Below are positions 44,823 to 55,825 of a stretch of 64,000 nt of DNA, piece by piece. Every line of letters begins with the position of its first letter. Positions within the stretch are counted from its first letter, which is position 1. Source of the stretch: Simmondsia chinensis. Lineage: Eukaryota > Streptophyta > Magnoliopsida > Caryophyllales > Simmondsiaceae. A model generated the notes under the pieces. It made no database searches and was not told where the DNA came from. It worked only from the letters and a program-made list of their open reading frames with translations. The stretch is from NCBI GenBank assembly GCA_018398585.1, contig JAGTTD010000007.1, positions 7,571,320 through 7,635,319 on the forward strand, given 5' to 3'. The position numbers and the translations under genes are program-made.

Positions 44823-45955
44823 AGCCTGCAGATAAATAATCAGAATATCTATTCAAGATAGTTCTTGAGAGAAGTATCTTGTAAAAAGTAATTTTGAAAG
44901 GTTGTTAAAACTGATTTTAGTTTTGAAATTGTATTTTGTATAATTGGCTTTGCAAATTTATGATAGAGTATTAAAAAGGGAATTTTACAATGTAAAAGAC
45001 GTTGAGGTTTTGGAAAATTTGGTTTAAACCATAATGTAATAATTTGTCTTGGATTATAGACAAGGTTTTGTAATTCATCATCCGAAGATTTTATAGAAAA
45101 TACTTCTAAATTTGGTAATGTTAAATTTGATTCAGATTCTTGATTTTTGTGTTGTATTGTTTTATGATGATGTATTTCTATAGTTGAATCAGAAGTTAAG
45201 TTTTTATTATGAGTTAAATTAGAAGATAGGCTTTTAACTTCTATATTCCTTTGAATTTCTGAATTGTATCTTGTATTTTCTAAGGTTGAACTAGATAAAT
45301 TTATTAATTTATTTATGAATTGTTGATCTTCATTTTGAGTTATTTGTCAATTCTTTTTGCAGTTTTTCATAAAATACCTAGGTTTTCTACACATGTAGCA
45401 AATTGGAAACTTGTTTGGGTTTTGTTCTAAGTGTTTTTTCTTTTTATTTTTTCCTAAAGGTCGTTTGAAATTACAACCACTGTTTTAAACATAGAGGGAA
45501 CTTAATTTTCTCTCGGTTTGGGATATTGATGAGATTTCTTCATTGGACTCTTATTTTCTCCTTTGGAAATAGTTTGTATTGTGGGGCTACTTGTAGTTGG
45601 ATTATCTGTTAATTTGAGTTTTTGAGTGATTCCTTCAGTTATATCATCACCAGAATTTGTTGATTTGTTGAGTTTTATTTGTTCTTTATCCTTTTGAGTT
45701 AAATTAAATGATTGGAATGAGGGTTGTTGAATTCCTTAAAAAAATGGGTTTGTCTGTGATTGTGGAGTTAGAAAGCTTTGTTCATAGAGTAGCTTTGAGG
45801 TATTTGGGATACCGGTTGAGGGATCGTGCAATTTTGATGTGTTGGTTGAGGCATTGATTGGACTATTAGAGATTGTTCCATTTTTTGTTTGTCCTTGTTG
45901 TTCATTATGTTATTATGTAATAACTTTAATTGTTAATTATTTTGAGATTTAAAGC
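44823..45955 (-). pseudogene. Pararetrovirus B coat region fused to RNase H end, RT deleted
   Basis: Minus strand: linker, then a zinc-knuckle remnant ICYMCRKPRYFMKNC (near 45,390, His lost), an acidic tail unlike those of copies A, D and E, then sequence resembling the end of RNase H (KFAKPIIQNTISK near 44,940). No YIDD-type RT or protease is present, so most of the polymerase is deleted. Confidence 0.55.
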
Positions 45956-47430
45956 TTAAAAATTATTTTGTTCATAAATTTTGTTTATATCTTTGATTGT
46001 AGGTAGTGAATCTTCTTTTTCCTCTCTTTCCCCACGGAAAGGAGTAGCTATGATTTCTTGATTTTGAATATTAATAATTAAATTTTTTGTTGGAGGATGA
46101 ATAATTTGTATTATTTGTCTATCCGTTGTTAACCATTTGGTTACAGGGTGTATATTAACATTTATAAAACTTTCAATAAAAGGGTTTGGTATTTGATCCT
46201 TGATGTGTATGATTCTAACCATTTAAAAAATGAAATATTACGTTCCAATTGATTTAATTTTTTGTAATAAGTTTATCTAATTTTGATTGTTGATTCTTTT
46301 GTAAAAGTTTGAAAAAACCAATGTCTTTGAATCTTATTGTGATAAGATTCAAATTCATTGCTTAAAAATTCTTTATTTATTGTAAAATTTTTTGTTAAAA
46401 TATTTATTGAAGGTGGTCTCATTTGAGAAACTATTAGAGAAATTAGGTTTGAAAATGATTCATTTTGGAAAACTGGTTCGGCAAAAGGAGAGTTAAAACA
46501 TATTCCTCTAAACCTGGAAGTAGAGGTATTTTGAAAATCTGCTTCTCTGTTATATGGAAAAGATGAAGTTGATTGTGTTGAAGATTCAATATAGGAAGGT
46601 TGTAAAAAAATTATTTGTTTTCCTGATTCGAACTTAATGGTAATTTTACCATTAGATTCTTCAGTAATTTGTTGAATTTATCTTTTTGCAGTATTTCTTA
46701 GAGGTTAAGGGTTTTCAATCCTCCAAATTTCTGGAATGGTTATGTCATTCTATTTGAGATGTTTTGGGGTAAAGGTTGAAACTTGTTCAACCTGAACCTC
46801 AAGTAGAAAAGTTTTTATAGCAGGAGATTATTTAAGACATTTTGGTTTGAGTTGGCTTCCTAAAAGCCTGAAATGAATTCTAAAAATGAGAACAAAGTTT
46901 TGTCTGCTCTCTTTCATATTAATATTTGGCAAATGAGTATCTAACATCAATGTATCCAAAATTGTCAAATCTCAAAGAGCAACCGAAAAGTTTGGATAAC
47001 AATTGAAATAAATTTGTTCGTTGTGTAAATTTGTTTGCACAACTGCTAGTCAAGATTCTTCATAATTTAAATATGTTGAATTTCTAAGAGCTAACATAAC
47101 CGGTTGGTTATGTCATGTCCTTGTTAAAGGATTGATAGCTACCTGAACTGAATCATAATGTATATAGTGATAACCTTTTGCAATATATTTTTGAAGAGAT
47201 AAGTTTGAAAGTAATTGAACTATTTGGATTTCTTCATCAATAGTCATTGACTATTCATGTGTTTTGCATGAAAAATCCATTTTAAATGTAAAAGTTCCAA
47301 TTTGATAAATTGATTCTAAATCTTCATTTAGAATGCTTCAGTTCACAAAACCTTTTGGGTTTGTAATTTCTTTTGAAACTTCTTTTGAATTAACTATGTT
47401 TACAACCTCAGTTATTTGGGTTCAACAGTC
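45956..47430 (-). pseudogene. Pararetrovirus B movement-protein region
   Basis: Frame 46,222-45,956 carries IPNPFIESFINVNIHP and IHPPTKNLIIN, then FRGEREEKEDSLPTIKDINK. Upstream, FRGICFNSPFAEPVFQ (near 46,500) and the N-terminal part matching 60,070-60,670 are readable with several stops. This is the most complete movement region in the window. Relative to copy D, a short segment holding the probable initiation site is missing near 47,400. Confidence 0.7.
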
Positions 47431-48192
47431 ACCTAACAGTCCTACCATTTAACACCAATGAGAACGGATGTATTATTTGACATTGTTGAGAACGGGAGCA
47501 CCAGTGACACAACAACGGGAACACCTAGTGGGAACACCTTCCACACGGGCTTACTAATGCTATCAAGGCTTTCCAACGCCACACTGCCGGCTTACCAATG
47601 CTTCTAATAAGTGCTTTAATAGCAAAGCATTCCCAATAAATGTTTAAAAGTATTTTCGTGAAATTACTGTTAAAAACACCTTACACTTGGCTCTGATACC
47701 ATTTGTGCCTTCTACCACGAGGCCTCCCCAATTAAGGCAGAATGAACGGCTGACCAACAGACAGGTCAAGGACTTACACTGCCAAGAACAATCTTATGTC
47801 CCGGACTTCCATTAGCCATAGACCCTACGGGGCCACCGCTACCTCAAGGCATAACCCACAGATAGTACCTATCAGGCCAATTCACTAGGCAGAGAGCCTC
47901 ACTTCGGTTAACAAGTCATGAGTGAGAGTTCCCATGTTTGTGCCTTCTACCACGAAGCTCTCCCCAATTAAAGTGAAGTGAACAGCTGACCAACGGACCG
48001 GTCATGGACTTACGCTGCCAAGGACCATCTTACATCTAGGATTTACATTAGCCATAGAACCTACGGGACCACCGCTACCTCAAGGCATAACCCACATATA
48101 GTACCTATCAGGCCAATCCATTGGGCGGAGAGCCTCACTTTGGTTAACAAGCCATGAGTGAGAGTTCCCAGTTTCATGTGGCTCTGATACCA
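47431..48192 (-). repeat. Pararetrovirus B leader with 235-bp tandem duplication and two primer sites
   Basis: Units 47,702-47,936 and 47,937 to about 48,170 begin TTTGTGCCTTCTACCACGA and are about 90% alike by eye. Minus-strand TGGTATCAGAGCC occurs on both sides, at 48,180-48,192 and at 47,689-47,701. Caulimovirid RNA leaders have one such site, where the initiator Met tRNA primes minus-strand synthesis. 47,431-47,688 is leader closely related to 60,690-60,880. Confidence 0.8.
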
Positions 48193-48767
48193 GAAGGGAG
48201 GTAGGATCGGCGGACACAGACAAAAGAAGATGAGAAAGATGGATTTATTAGTTGAGAAGTTTAAACATAGGTTGAGTACAAAAAATCAATTGAAAATACA
48301 AGCATAAAATTGAAGTACAGATGAAACTTACAAATTAAATATGGAGGACTAGAGTACAACACTTGGAAGTAAAATTACAAAATAGAACTAAATTGTATAT
48401 GAGAGTGCAATTTTTTTCTCTCATATTTTGAGTGGTTATTTTTTGACCCACCTTTGAATGAAGTTGAGACGTCCCATTTATAGATGAAGCAACACTCTGG
48501 ATTTCAATTGAAGTCCGAAACCCCGGGACTGAAATGCAGAATTTGAAATCCGAACAGTAACTATCAATAATTTGAATCTCCAAATATTAGCACATGTCTT
48601 TTGTCCTTATATCCAATTATTAAGCATTACTTTGCACCTTTTGAATTTGGCTTTCGTCCTGTATTTAATTATTGAGCCATACTGTGCATTCTTGAGCCTT
48701 TCTCCTGTGTTGAATTACTGCACTGCTTGTGAACTTGTTCCTTTGAATTGTTCAGTGTAAGAAAATA
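48193..48767 (-). promoter_or_regulatory. Pararetrovirus B promoter and leader start
   Basis: Minus-strand CTATAAAT (48,476-48,483) lies about 285 bp downstream of the ORF2 stop and about 285 bp upstream of the first primer site. This is the expected geometry of a caulimovirid full-length promoter. Confidence 0.7.
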
Positions 48768-48995
48768 TCATAAGAGATTGAACAGATCACTTTGATTGGA
48801 ACTGACTTCTTCATCATTTTCATCAAAGAAAGAATTTTGGATTTGTTGGAGGAGTTGAGTTAGGAGTTCTTTTGAGATTTTGGATTTGGATTTTGAGGAA
48901 GAGCTTCATGGTAAAGCTTTTTGAGGATGGGATTTTTAAAACTAAAAAGGTTGAATGTGCCAGGCTTCATCATTTTCAATTTTGAGCTTTTTATA
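48768..48995 (-). pseudogene. End of a pararetrovirus ORF2
   Basis: LLQQIQNSFFDENDEE and the stop TGA at 48,768-48,770; this is the circularly preceding part of the copy whose promoter is at 48,476. It is cut off near 48,995. Confidence 0.7.
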
Positions 48996-49270
48996 TTTTT
49001 CTAGTAAAAGGTTTTACTTAGTTTCCTTAAGAAAAGGAACTTCAAAATTTTTATTGTGGGAAAGAATTTTTTGAGTAAAGCCTTATGAGACAAGGAAGTT
49101 GCCAATGACGTCCTTTTTTTGATGTGTGATATCAAGGCTAATAATAATATCAACAGTTTCCCTTGCTCGCCAATGTTGAATTTGTTTTGGTATAGTATTG
49201 TTAGGACATGGCCATGGATCATCTGAAGGGATGAGAGGGCATCTAACAGGTAAACTGTAAACGAACATCC
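48996..49270 (-). other. Unassigned retroelement-like fragment
   Basis: A minus-strand frame (49,268-49,083) with PKQIQHWRARETVDIIISL reads like viral or retroelement polyprotein, but I cannot place it. It separates two oppositely oriented pararetrovirus pieces. Confidence 0.35.
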
Positions 49271-49274
49271 TATG

Positions 49275-49605
49275 TTGAGTACTCCTTTCCGTGGGAAAAG
49301 AGAGGAAAAAGAAGATTCACTACTTACAATTAAAGATATAAACAAAATTTATAAACAAAAAATTTCCAAGTCTTAAATTTCAAAACAATTTTGAAACAAT
49401 TAAATTTAATACATAATAATATAACAAACAACAAGGACAAATAAAAAATGGAACAATCCCCAATAGTCCAATTAATGCCTCAATCAACATATCAAAATTA
49501 TACAATCCCTCAACCAATGCCTCAAATACCTCAAAGCTACCCTATTCAACAAAGCTTTCCAACTCCACAATCACATACAAACCCATTTTTTCAAAGAATT
49601 TAAGT
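49275..49605 (+). pseudogene. Pararetrovirus fragment C, movement-coat junction
   Basis: Plus strand; starts at a block shared with 61,000 (CCTTTCCGTGGGAAAAGAG) and runs through the linker to a TNPFFQRI-like stretch. It parallels 61,000-61,320 and is inverted relative to B and D. Confidence 0.7.
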
Positions 49606-50017
49606 ATTTTATTATGATATTTTAAAAGTATATAATATTATATCTATATAAAATTCAATTAAATTTCAATATGATAATATACAAAATTATATAAATAAAC
49701 TCCGTGCATCGCACGGGCAACATTAGTATATTTTATAAGTGATATAAGATTTTAAATTACTTTTAAAGAACCTTACACTATCATAACTTTTTTTTTCAAT
49801 TATTTTCCTATAATTCAATTAGAATTCCATTAAATTATACTAATAAAATGAATGAAAATAAATCAAACATAATTTAACTTTGCATTTAAAATAATTTTAA
49901 ATATGTAAAATTATTAAAATAATTTTAAATTTAAAAATATAAAACTCCCTAAAACTCTAATAAATAATTTTAAAAATAAAAATTAAAAAATTATATATTT
50001 TTATTTTTAAATAATTT
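49606..50017. other. AT-rich sequence with a CCGTGC/GCACGG hairpin
   Basis: No gene. 49,702-49,716 is CCGTGCATCGCACGG, a short perfect palindrome of a type found in many plant dispersed repeats. Confidence 0.5.
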
Positions 50018-50406
50018 TTAGGATTATTTACGCCAAAGATCCCTATTTGTCTATTGCGTCAATTTAATCCTTGTACTTTTAATTGTGTTAATTAAGTCTG
50101 TACATAATTTAAAATGTATTAATTTGGTCCTTAAAGAAAAGTTTATAATAAGTTTTTAATAAAATTTTTAATAGTTCAGCCACAAATTGGGTTAAATTGA
50201 GTAAATAGATGAATTTATAATAAATTACTTGTATCTAATATAATTTTGTCATTCAAAATTATATAATTAACTTAACTTACATTTGATTAATAGATTAAAT
50301 TGACACATTTTGAACTATTCAAGGACTAAATTGATACAATACAAGTGCAAGGACTAAATTGACACAATGGACAAAGTACAAGGATTTTTAGTGTAAATAA
50401 CCCTAA
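50018..50406. mobile_element. MITE with ~70-bp terminal inverted repeats
   Basis: Left end TTAGGATTATTTACGCCAAA and the complement of the right end, TTAGGGTTATTTACACTAAA, continue in parallel through TTGTCNATTGNGTCAATTTA. 389 bp in total with no coding. TTA at both edges may be part of the inverted repeat or the target site; I cannot assign a superfamily. Confidence 0.75.
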
Positions 50407-50721
50407 TTTTTATATTTAATATTATTTTAGGTATAAATAATATTTTTTTTATTTTATTATAGTATTTTGAAGCCACAAGTTAGCTTAATTTATTCAAATC
50501 GTATGATTGTTATGACTTATGAGATAGTACTTCGGGGGAAAAAAAAGTTACTATTCAGGTTATCACAAAATTATATTAGAACCCAAATACAAGTGAAAAA
50601 TATATTATCATATCTCAAGATACTTTAACGAACTTCTTTTTAAATTTTTAATTATTTCGAATGCCTTTGATGGAATTTTGGAGTTGGAGATCTGATTGAT
50701 CTATTTAATAGTTCAAGGATC
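50407..50721. other. AT-rich spacer
   Basis: No gene or element recognised. AATAGTTCA at 50,707-50,715, close to the LINE tail, recurs at 53,856-53,864 near the LINE 5' end and may be a trace of a target duplication. Confidence 0.4.
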
Positions 50722-53700
50722 AAACAACAACAACAATAATATTCCCAGTGCTCCAAGGGCTCCAGCATAAGCAGGCCGTAGTTCGGGATGGATGTACGCA
50801 GCCTTCCCCCTTTAGGGTGCTACCCTGAAGGGAGGCTATTTCTAGGAACCTCCAACCTGAGAATCGTGTCATCATGGGAGCACAGTAGCCTGAAAGCATG
50901 AGAGAAACATAGTATTAAAGCAATACATAACACTAGCCAAGTGTAATGAAGCAAAACTCAAAGGAAGGCAACTGTAGGTAAATAGTTAGCAAGTACGCAA
51001 GTGCTCAAGTATACAAATAAGCAAATAGGGACTCCAATACGTGCTCGAAGGAGGAACTCAAGACACTTAGAAATACTAGAGCAAATAATAAAAGATACAC
51101 TACTCTAAGCCACTACATCGGTTACCCTATGCTAGCCTTTCATCGAGCTCTATCTAAGGCCGTCTCCTTCCTTAGGTTTAGGTGGTTGAGGTTCTGTCAG
51201 ATCGTCTCTATCCATCTCTTCTTCGACCCGCCTGTCCTTCTCCTCCCTAGCGTAGTATGGAGCAGTTCGCATCTCCCAACTTGAGCAGTGGGTAGTCTCC
51301 TCTTAACATGATCAAACCACTGCGAATGTTGCTCCTTTAATTTATCCTCAATCAATGCCACACTCAATTTGCCTCTAATGACGCCGTTCTTGATCCTATC
51401 CTTCCTTGTGCGTCCGCACATCCACTGCAACATCCTCATCTCTACCACCTTCATCTTCTGTGTATAATGTTGTTTCATTGGCCAACACTCCGCCCCATAA
51501 GACATAGCTGGTCTCAGTACCAACTTTTAATATTTCCCTTTTAGCTTTAATGGGGACTTTCTATTGCAAAGTACCATGGAGGCCATCCTCCATTTATGCC
51601 AGCCTACTTTAATCCCGTTGTTGATACCCTCATCCACTTTGCCGTTCTGCTGAACCACGGAACCTAAGTATCTGAAACTCTCTTTTCTCTGTATGGTCTT
51701 AGATCCTATCTTGACGTCTACTATGGTGAGCGTGGTGGAGGGACTGAACTTAAGTTCCATGTACTCAGTCTTGAATCTACTTATTCGTTGGCCCTTCGAT
51801 TACAATGCCCTTCTCTACAATTCTAGCTTCTCGTTTACCTCTTCTTGAGACTCCTCTACCAATACTGTGTCATCTGCAAAAAGCATGCACCAAGGCACAT
51901 CTCCTTAGATGTGCCTAGTGAGCTCGTCCATAACCATGGTGAATAAAAAGGAACTCAAGGCTGATCCTTGGTGTACCCCGATTGTTATCGGAAAAGCTTT
52001 TGACTCTCCTTCAACTATACGCACATTGGTTTGTGCATCATTACACATCTCTAATGGCCTGAATATAAGGCACGGGAATGCCTTTCCTATCCAAACCCTC
52101 CACAGGACCCCTCTTCGCACTCTATCATAATCCTTCTCCAAGTCAATGAAAACCATGTGGAGATCATTTTGTCTCTCCCTATATCGCTCTATTGTCTGCC
52201 TTAGAAGGTGGATGGCTTCTATTGTTGATCTCCTAGGCATAAATCCAAATTGGTTCTCGGACATCTCTGTCTGTTGCCGTAACCTTCTCTTTATGATTCG
52301 CGGACACAACTTCAGGTGTGACCCATTAGTTTAATACAAAGATAGTTGGTGCAAATCTAAATGTCGCCTTTCTTCTTATAGATCCGGATCAATGTGCTCT
52401 TCCTCCACTCGCCGGGCATCTTTGCCTCAGAAGGATTTGGTTAAATAGTTTAGTTAGCCAACAGATGCCCTCCTGTCCAAGGCACTTCCATGCCTCTATT
52501 TGTATTTGGTCTAAGCCAACTGTTTCACTCCTTCCCATATGTTTCAAGGCTTCCTTGACTTCGTGGGGTGTAATCCACTTGCAATACTGGTGGTTCTGGT
52601 GCTCTAGCGATGTTTGGAGATCTATTAAGGATATCTCAGTATCCCCTTGATCATTGAGCAGATCATGGAGGTAGGCTCTCCATTTAGCTTTAATTTGTTG
52701 CCCGTCCATGAGCACCTGTCCATCTTCCCCTTTTATGCACTTTACTAGGACCAAGTCCCTCGTCCTCCTTTCTATTACTTTTATGATTTTATATATATCC
52801 CCAGCCCCCTCCTTGGTATCCAGCCTTTTGTAGAACTCTTTATAGACTCTTGATTACGCCACTCTGACTGCTCTCTTTGCTTCTTTCTTAGCCAGTTGAC
52901 ACTAATGCTGCTTGTCCTCATCGCCACTACTTTCCCATTCCTTGAAGTAGTCTCGCTTAGCCTTAATCTTCTCTTGGACCTCCTCGCATCATCATCAGGA
53001 CTCTCTACTATTTGGTGTCCCACCCTTTTGACATGCCTAGAACTTCTTGTGCCAATCCTCTAAGCTTCTGTGCTAGTTGGATCCACATTTGGTTTGTATC
53101 TCCCTCCAGGTCCAACTTAAGCTCCAACTCTGCTCTTATAGACTCTATATTTCTCCCCCTTCAAATCCCTCTGGCAAATATGTGTCTGCATGAGTTTCCT
53201 AATTCTTTTGGCCCTCATCTTAGCCTTTACATCAGCACACAATACCCTATCTTGTGATCAAAGGTCATCCCCTGGGATAACCTTGCAATCCGTACAGCCC
53301 CTTTGTACCCTTCTCTTTAATGGTATGTAATCAATCTGGGTCCTTGTTTCACCGCTTTGATACATGATGATATGCTCATCGTGCTTCCTGAAGAAGGTGT
53401 TGGAAATTGTTAGCTTGTAAGTGACTGCAAAGTCTAGGAGGCCTTGCCCTCTACATTCCTAGTTCCAAAACCATGTCCTCCATGGTATGATGCATAGCCA
53501 TCCTCGACTGTGCCAACATTTCCTTTGGGGTATGCCTTGCATCGTTTTGTCTAAATCCTCTCAGAGTGTGGCCTTCTCATGCTCCGTTAGTCCAGTCTAA
53601 TGTGCGTAAGCACTGATAATGTTCCATATCTTCCCTTCAAGGACTATCTTGATGGCTATGATCCTATCACCGTTCCTGGACACTTCGACAGCTATCCACA

Positions 53701-53830
53701 ATGATGCCATCTCTATTCCTGCCTCTAACCTTGCTTGCATACCACAACTTATATTCCAGCACATCTCTGGCTTTCGTGCCAACCCATTTAGTCTCTTGCA
53801 GACAAAGGATGTCTTTAATTAAATTACAAG
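50722..53830 (-). mobile_element. RTE-type LINE, nearly complete coding region
   Basis: Minus strand from an endonuclease start (LCLQETKWVG at about 53,780-53,812; the Glu is catalytic in APE-type nucleases) through RT to the C-terminal MRMLQWMCGRTRKDRIKN segment and a 3' UTR. The 3' tail (GAAATAGCC, GGAAGGCTGCGTACATCC, GAGCACTGGGA, then (TTG)n at 50,723-50,738) matches the body of the 5S SINEs. Endonuclease-first order and the RT type place it in the RTE clade. The 5' end is truncated a few codons into the endonuclease. Many stops are present. Confidence 0.88.
51197..53830 (-). pseudogene. LINE endonuclease-reverse transcriptase ORF
   Basis: Domains on the minus strand: APE-type endonuclease (ETKWVG near 53,790, WNIISAYAH near 53,600) and a linker (53,023-52,781). 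RT follows with MSENQFGFMPRRSTIEAIHL and HMVFIDLEKDYDRV (52,309-52,100), GVHQGSALSSFLF (near 51,975), the FADDT catalytic box (51,866-51,880) and FRYLGSVVQQNG (near 51,670). The final LRWMCG-type domain runs to about 51,200. Frameshifts lie between each block, so no protein can be made. It is the fuller relative of the LINE at 16,978. Confidence 0.88.
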
Positions 53831-53947
53831 TTGATGGGTTATATTCATTTTGATCAATAGTTCAGACATACCTTTGATAAAATTAAAGTATTGTAAATAA
53901 TTTTGAAAACTTAGAGCCATAAAACTCCCTAAACTATCAAAAAATAA

Positions 53948-54043
53948 TTTTTTTAATATATATATATACGTATACATATATGTACATATACATATATATA
54001 CATATACATATATGTACACAGATACACACACACGCACACACAA

Positions 54044-54083
<40 letters not shown>

Positions 54084-54084
54084 G
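53948..54084. repeat. Compound TA/CA microsatellite
   Basis: Runs of (TA)n, TACATA units, (CA)n and (TA)n again. It abuts the truncated leader of pararetrovirus D. Confidence 0.95.
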
Positions 54085-54109
54085 CGCTATTAAATTACTG
54101 TTGTTAACC

Positions 54110-54651
54110 GCTTTGGGGGCAGAATCGGATGGACATGGACAGAAGAAGATGAGAAAGATGGAATCTATTAATTGAAAGGTTTAAACATAGATTAAGTACA
54201 AAACAGAAACTGAAAATACAAACATAAGAGTGAAATACATATGAAACTTACAGATTGAGTACCGGGAGTACAACACTTTAAAATAAAATTACAAAGGAAG
54301 ATTTTTCCCTAGTATTATGTTGGTGATTTATGCTCTTCAATTCGCTCTCGAATTCACTCTACCTTGAACGAAGCTGGGACGTCTCCATTTATAGGCGAAG
54401 CACCAACCCGGATTTGAAATGAGATCCGTGACCCCGGAATTGAAATCTAAATTTTGAAGTCCGAACAGTGACTGGCAATAAAACTGCATTGAATTTCAGC
54501 ACATGTGATTTGTCTTTATTTGTAATTATTGAGTAGTACTGTGCATCTTTTGAATTTATCATTCGTCCTTTACTGAATTATTGAGCCAACTGTGCATCTT
54601 TTGTCTTCTAGTGCTTGTCCTGTATTGAGTTGGTAACACGATCTTGAATTA
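54110..54651 (-). promoter_or_regulatory. Pararetrovirus D promoter and start of leader
   Basis: Minus-strand CTATAAAT at 54,387-54,394, about 260 bp after the ORF2 stop. The leader to 54,115 parallels 48,195-48,300 but ends at the microsatellite before any primer site. Confidence 0.7.
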
Positions 54652-55825
54652 TTAAAATAAATTGAACGGATCACTTTGACGGGAGTTGACTTCTTCATCT
54701 TCATCTTCAGAGGAAGAATTCTGAATTTGCTAAATGAGTTAAGTCAGGAGTTCTTTTGAAATTTTGGATTTGGATTCGGATTTAGTGGAAGAGTTTGAAG
54801 GTGGGGCCTTTTATGGATGAGATTTAGAAGGGGTTTTTAGAATGCCTGGAGAATTGAGAATTTGAATATTTTTAGTTTTGAAAAACTTTGATAAGGAATC
54901 AGTGGTGCAATCGCGTTCAGGGATGTATATATCCCATCATTTAATTTTGAATTCTCTGATTAAAGAAATGGGATAAGGTTCTTCTAGAAATTGAGCAGTC
55001 TTAAAGGACCAACAAAGTATCCATGGAATTTAAAAATTTGAATGAAAATTTATAATTGCATTTAGAGGATCATCCTCTGAATGTTTTAAATAAATATTGA
55101 ACAATGCTTTGGTATTTACTGGAAAAATATCAGTAGTGCTTCCAAAAAAACACCACCATTCGTAAAACCAAGCTGGAAAAGTCCTTAATTTTTTCAGGAA
55201 TTGAAAGAACCAAGAATGGTCAAAAGGATGGAAAAGAAAAGTTATAAACCAAGCTGTTTTTTAATCTTGATAAGTATAACCAATTAGGAAAAAAGTTTGA
55301 GAAAATTATTTTGAGGTCAACGAAGTGTAACCAAAATCTTTGATATCCCAAACATTTAAAATTTTGCACTTTGAATATTGGATTTGCCCATTATTACATT
55401 TTTCATATTTAATATGGGCAGAACCTAAGTCAATTAAAATGAATTCATAAGACTTTAGAGTTCTTCAATGAAAATTGTCAGGAAAAGTTGCTTTGACTAA
55501 ATTTTGAATTTCAATTAGGTTCTCTTTATTTCGTAAGGAAAAGGTGTTCAAGTTGAGGCTTTGAAAAATATTGATTAGTTTGAGCGGGTAAAGTATTTTG
55601 GAGTCTCTGATTAAGAGATTGAAGAGGAGCCGGAGGTTTGATTGAGAGTGGATTTGGAGGTCTTGAAATAGTGGTAGAATAGGAGATTGGAGGAAAATCT
55701 TCATTTAGAATTTTGAAAGGGTTTTGAGTTGGAATTTTAATTGAAAAAGATTGAGGATGAGGTTTAAGGGTCATTGCATAGTCTTCTGCGAATTGAATCT
55801 TCCCTTTACGTTTGTCTTTTGACAT
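54652..55825 (-). pseudogene. Pararetrovirus D ORF2
   Basis: Starts MSKDKRKGKIQFAEDYAM at 55,825. The first 100 codons are Pro/Ser-rich (PPNPLSIKPPAPLQSLNQ), and it ends at TAA 54,652-54,654 after a DPFNLF-type terminus. About 390 codons with several frame breaks. It is the best length reference for ORF2 in this window. Function unknown to me. Confidence 0.7.

Noticed and set aside
47700..48180. tRNA or structured RNA genes in the duplicated block
   Set aside because: No cloverleaf or box A/B pair can be read; the GGCTCTGATACCA words are primer sites on the other strand.
50707..53864. Target-site duplication of the larger LINE (AATAGTTCA)
   Set aside because: The 9-bp match is not directly adjacent to either LINE end, and the surroundings are AT-rich, so chance cannot be excluded.
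53819..54067. Cysteine/valine-rich small protein on the minus strand
   Set aside because: It is a translation of the CA/TA microsatellite.
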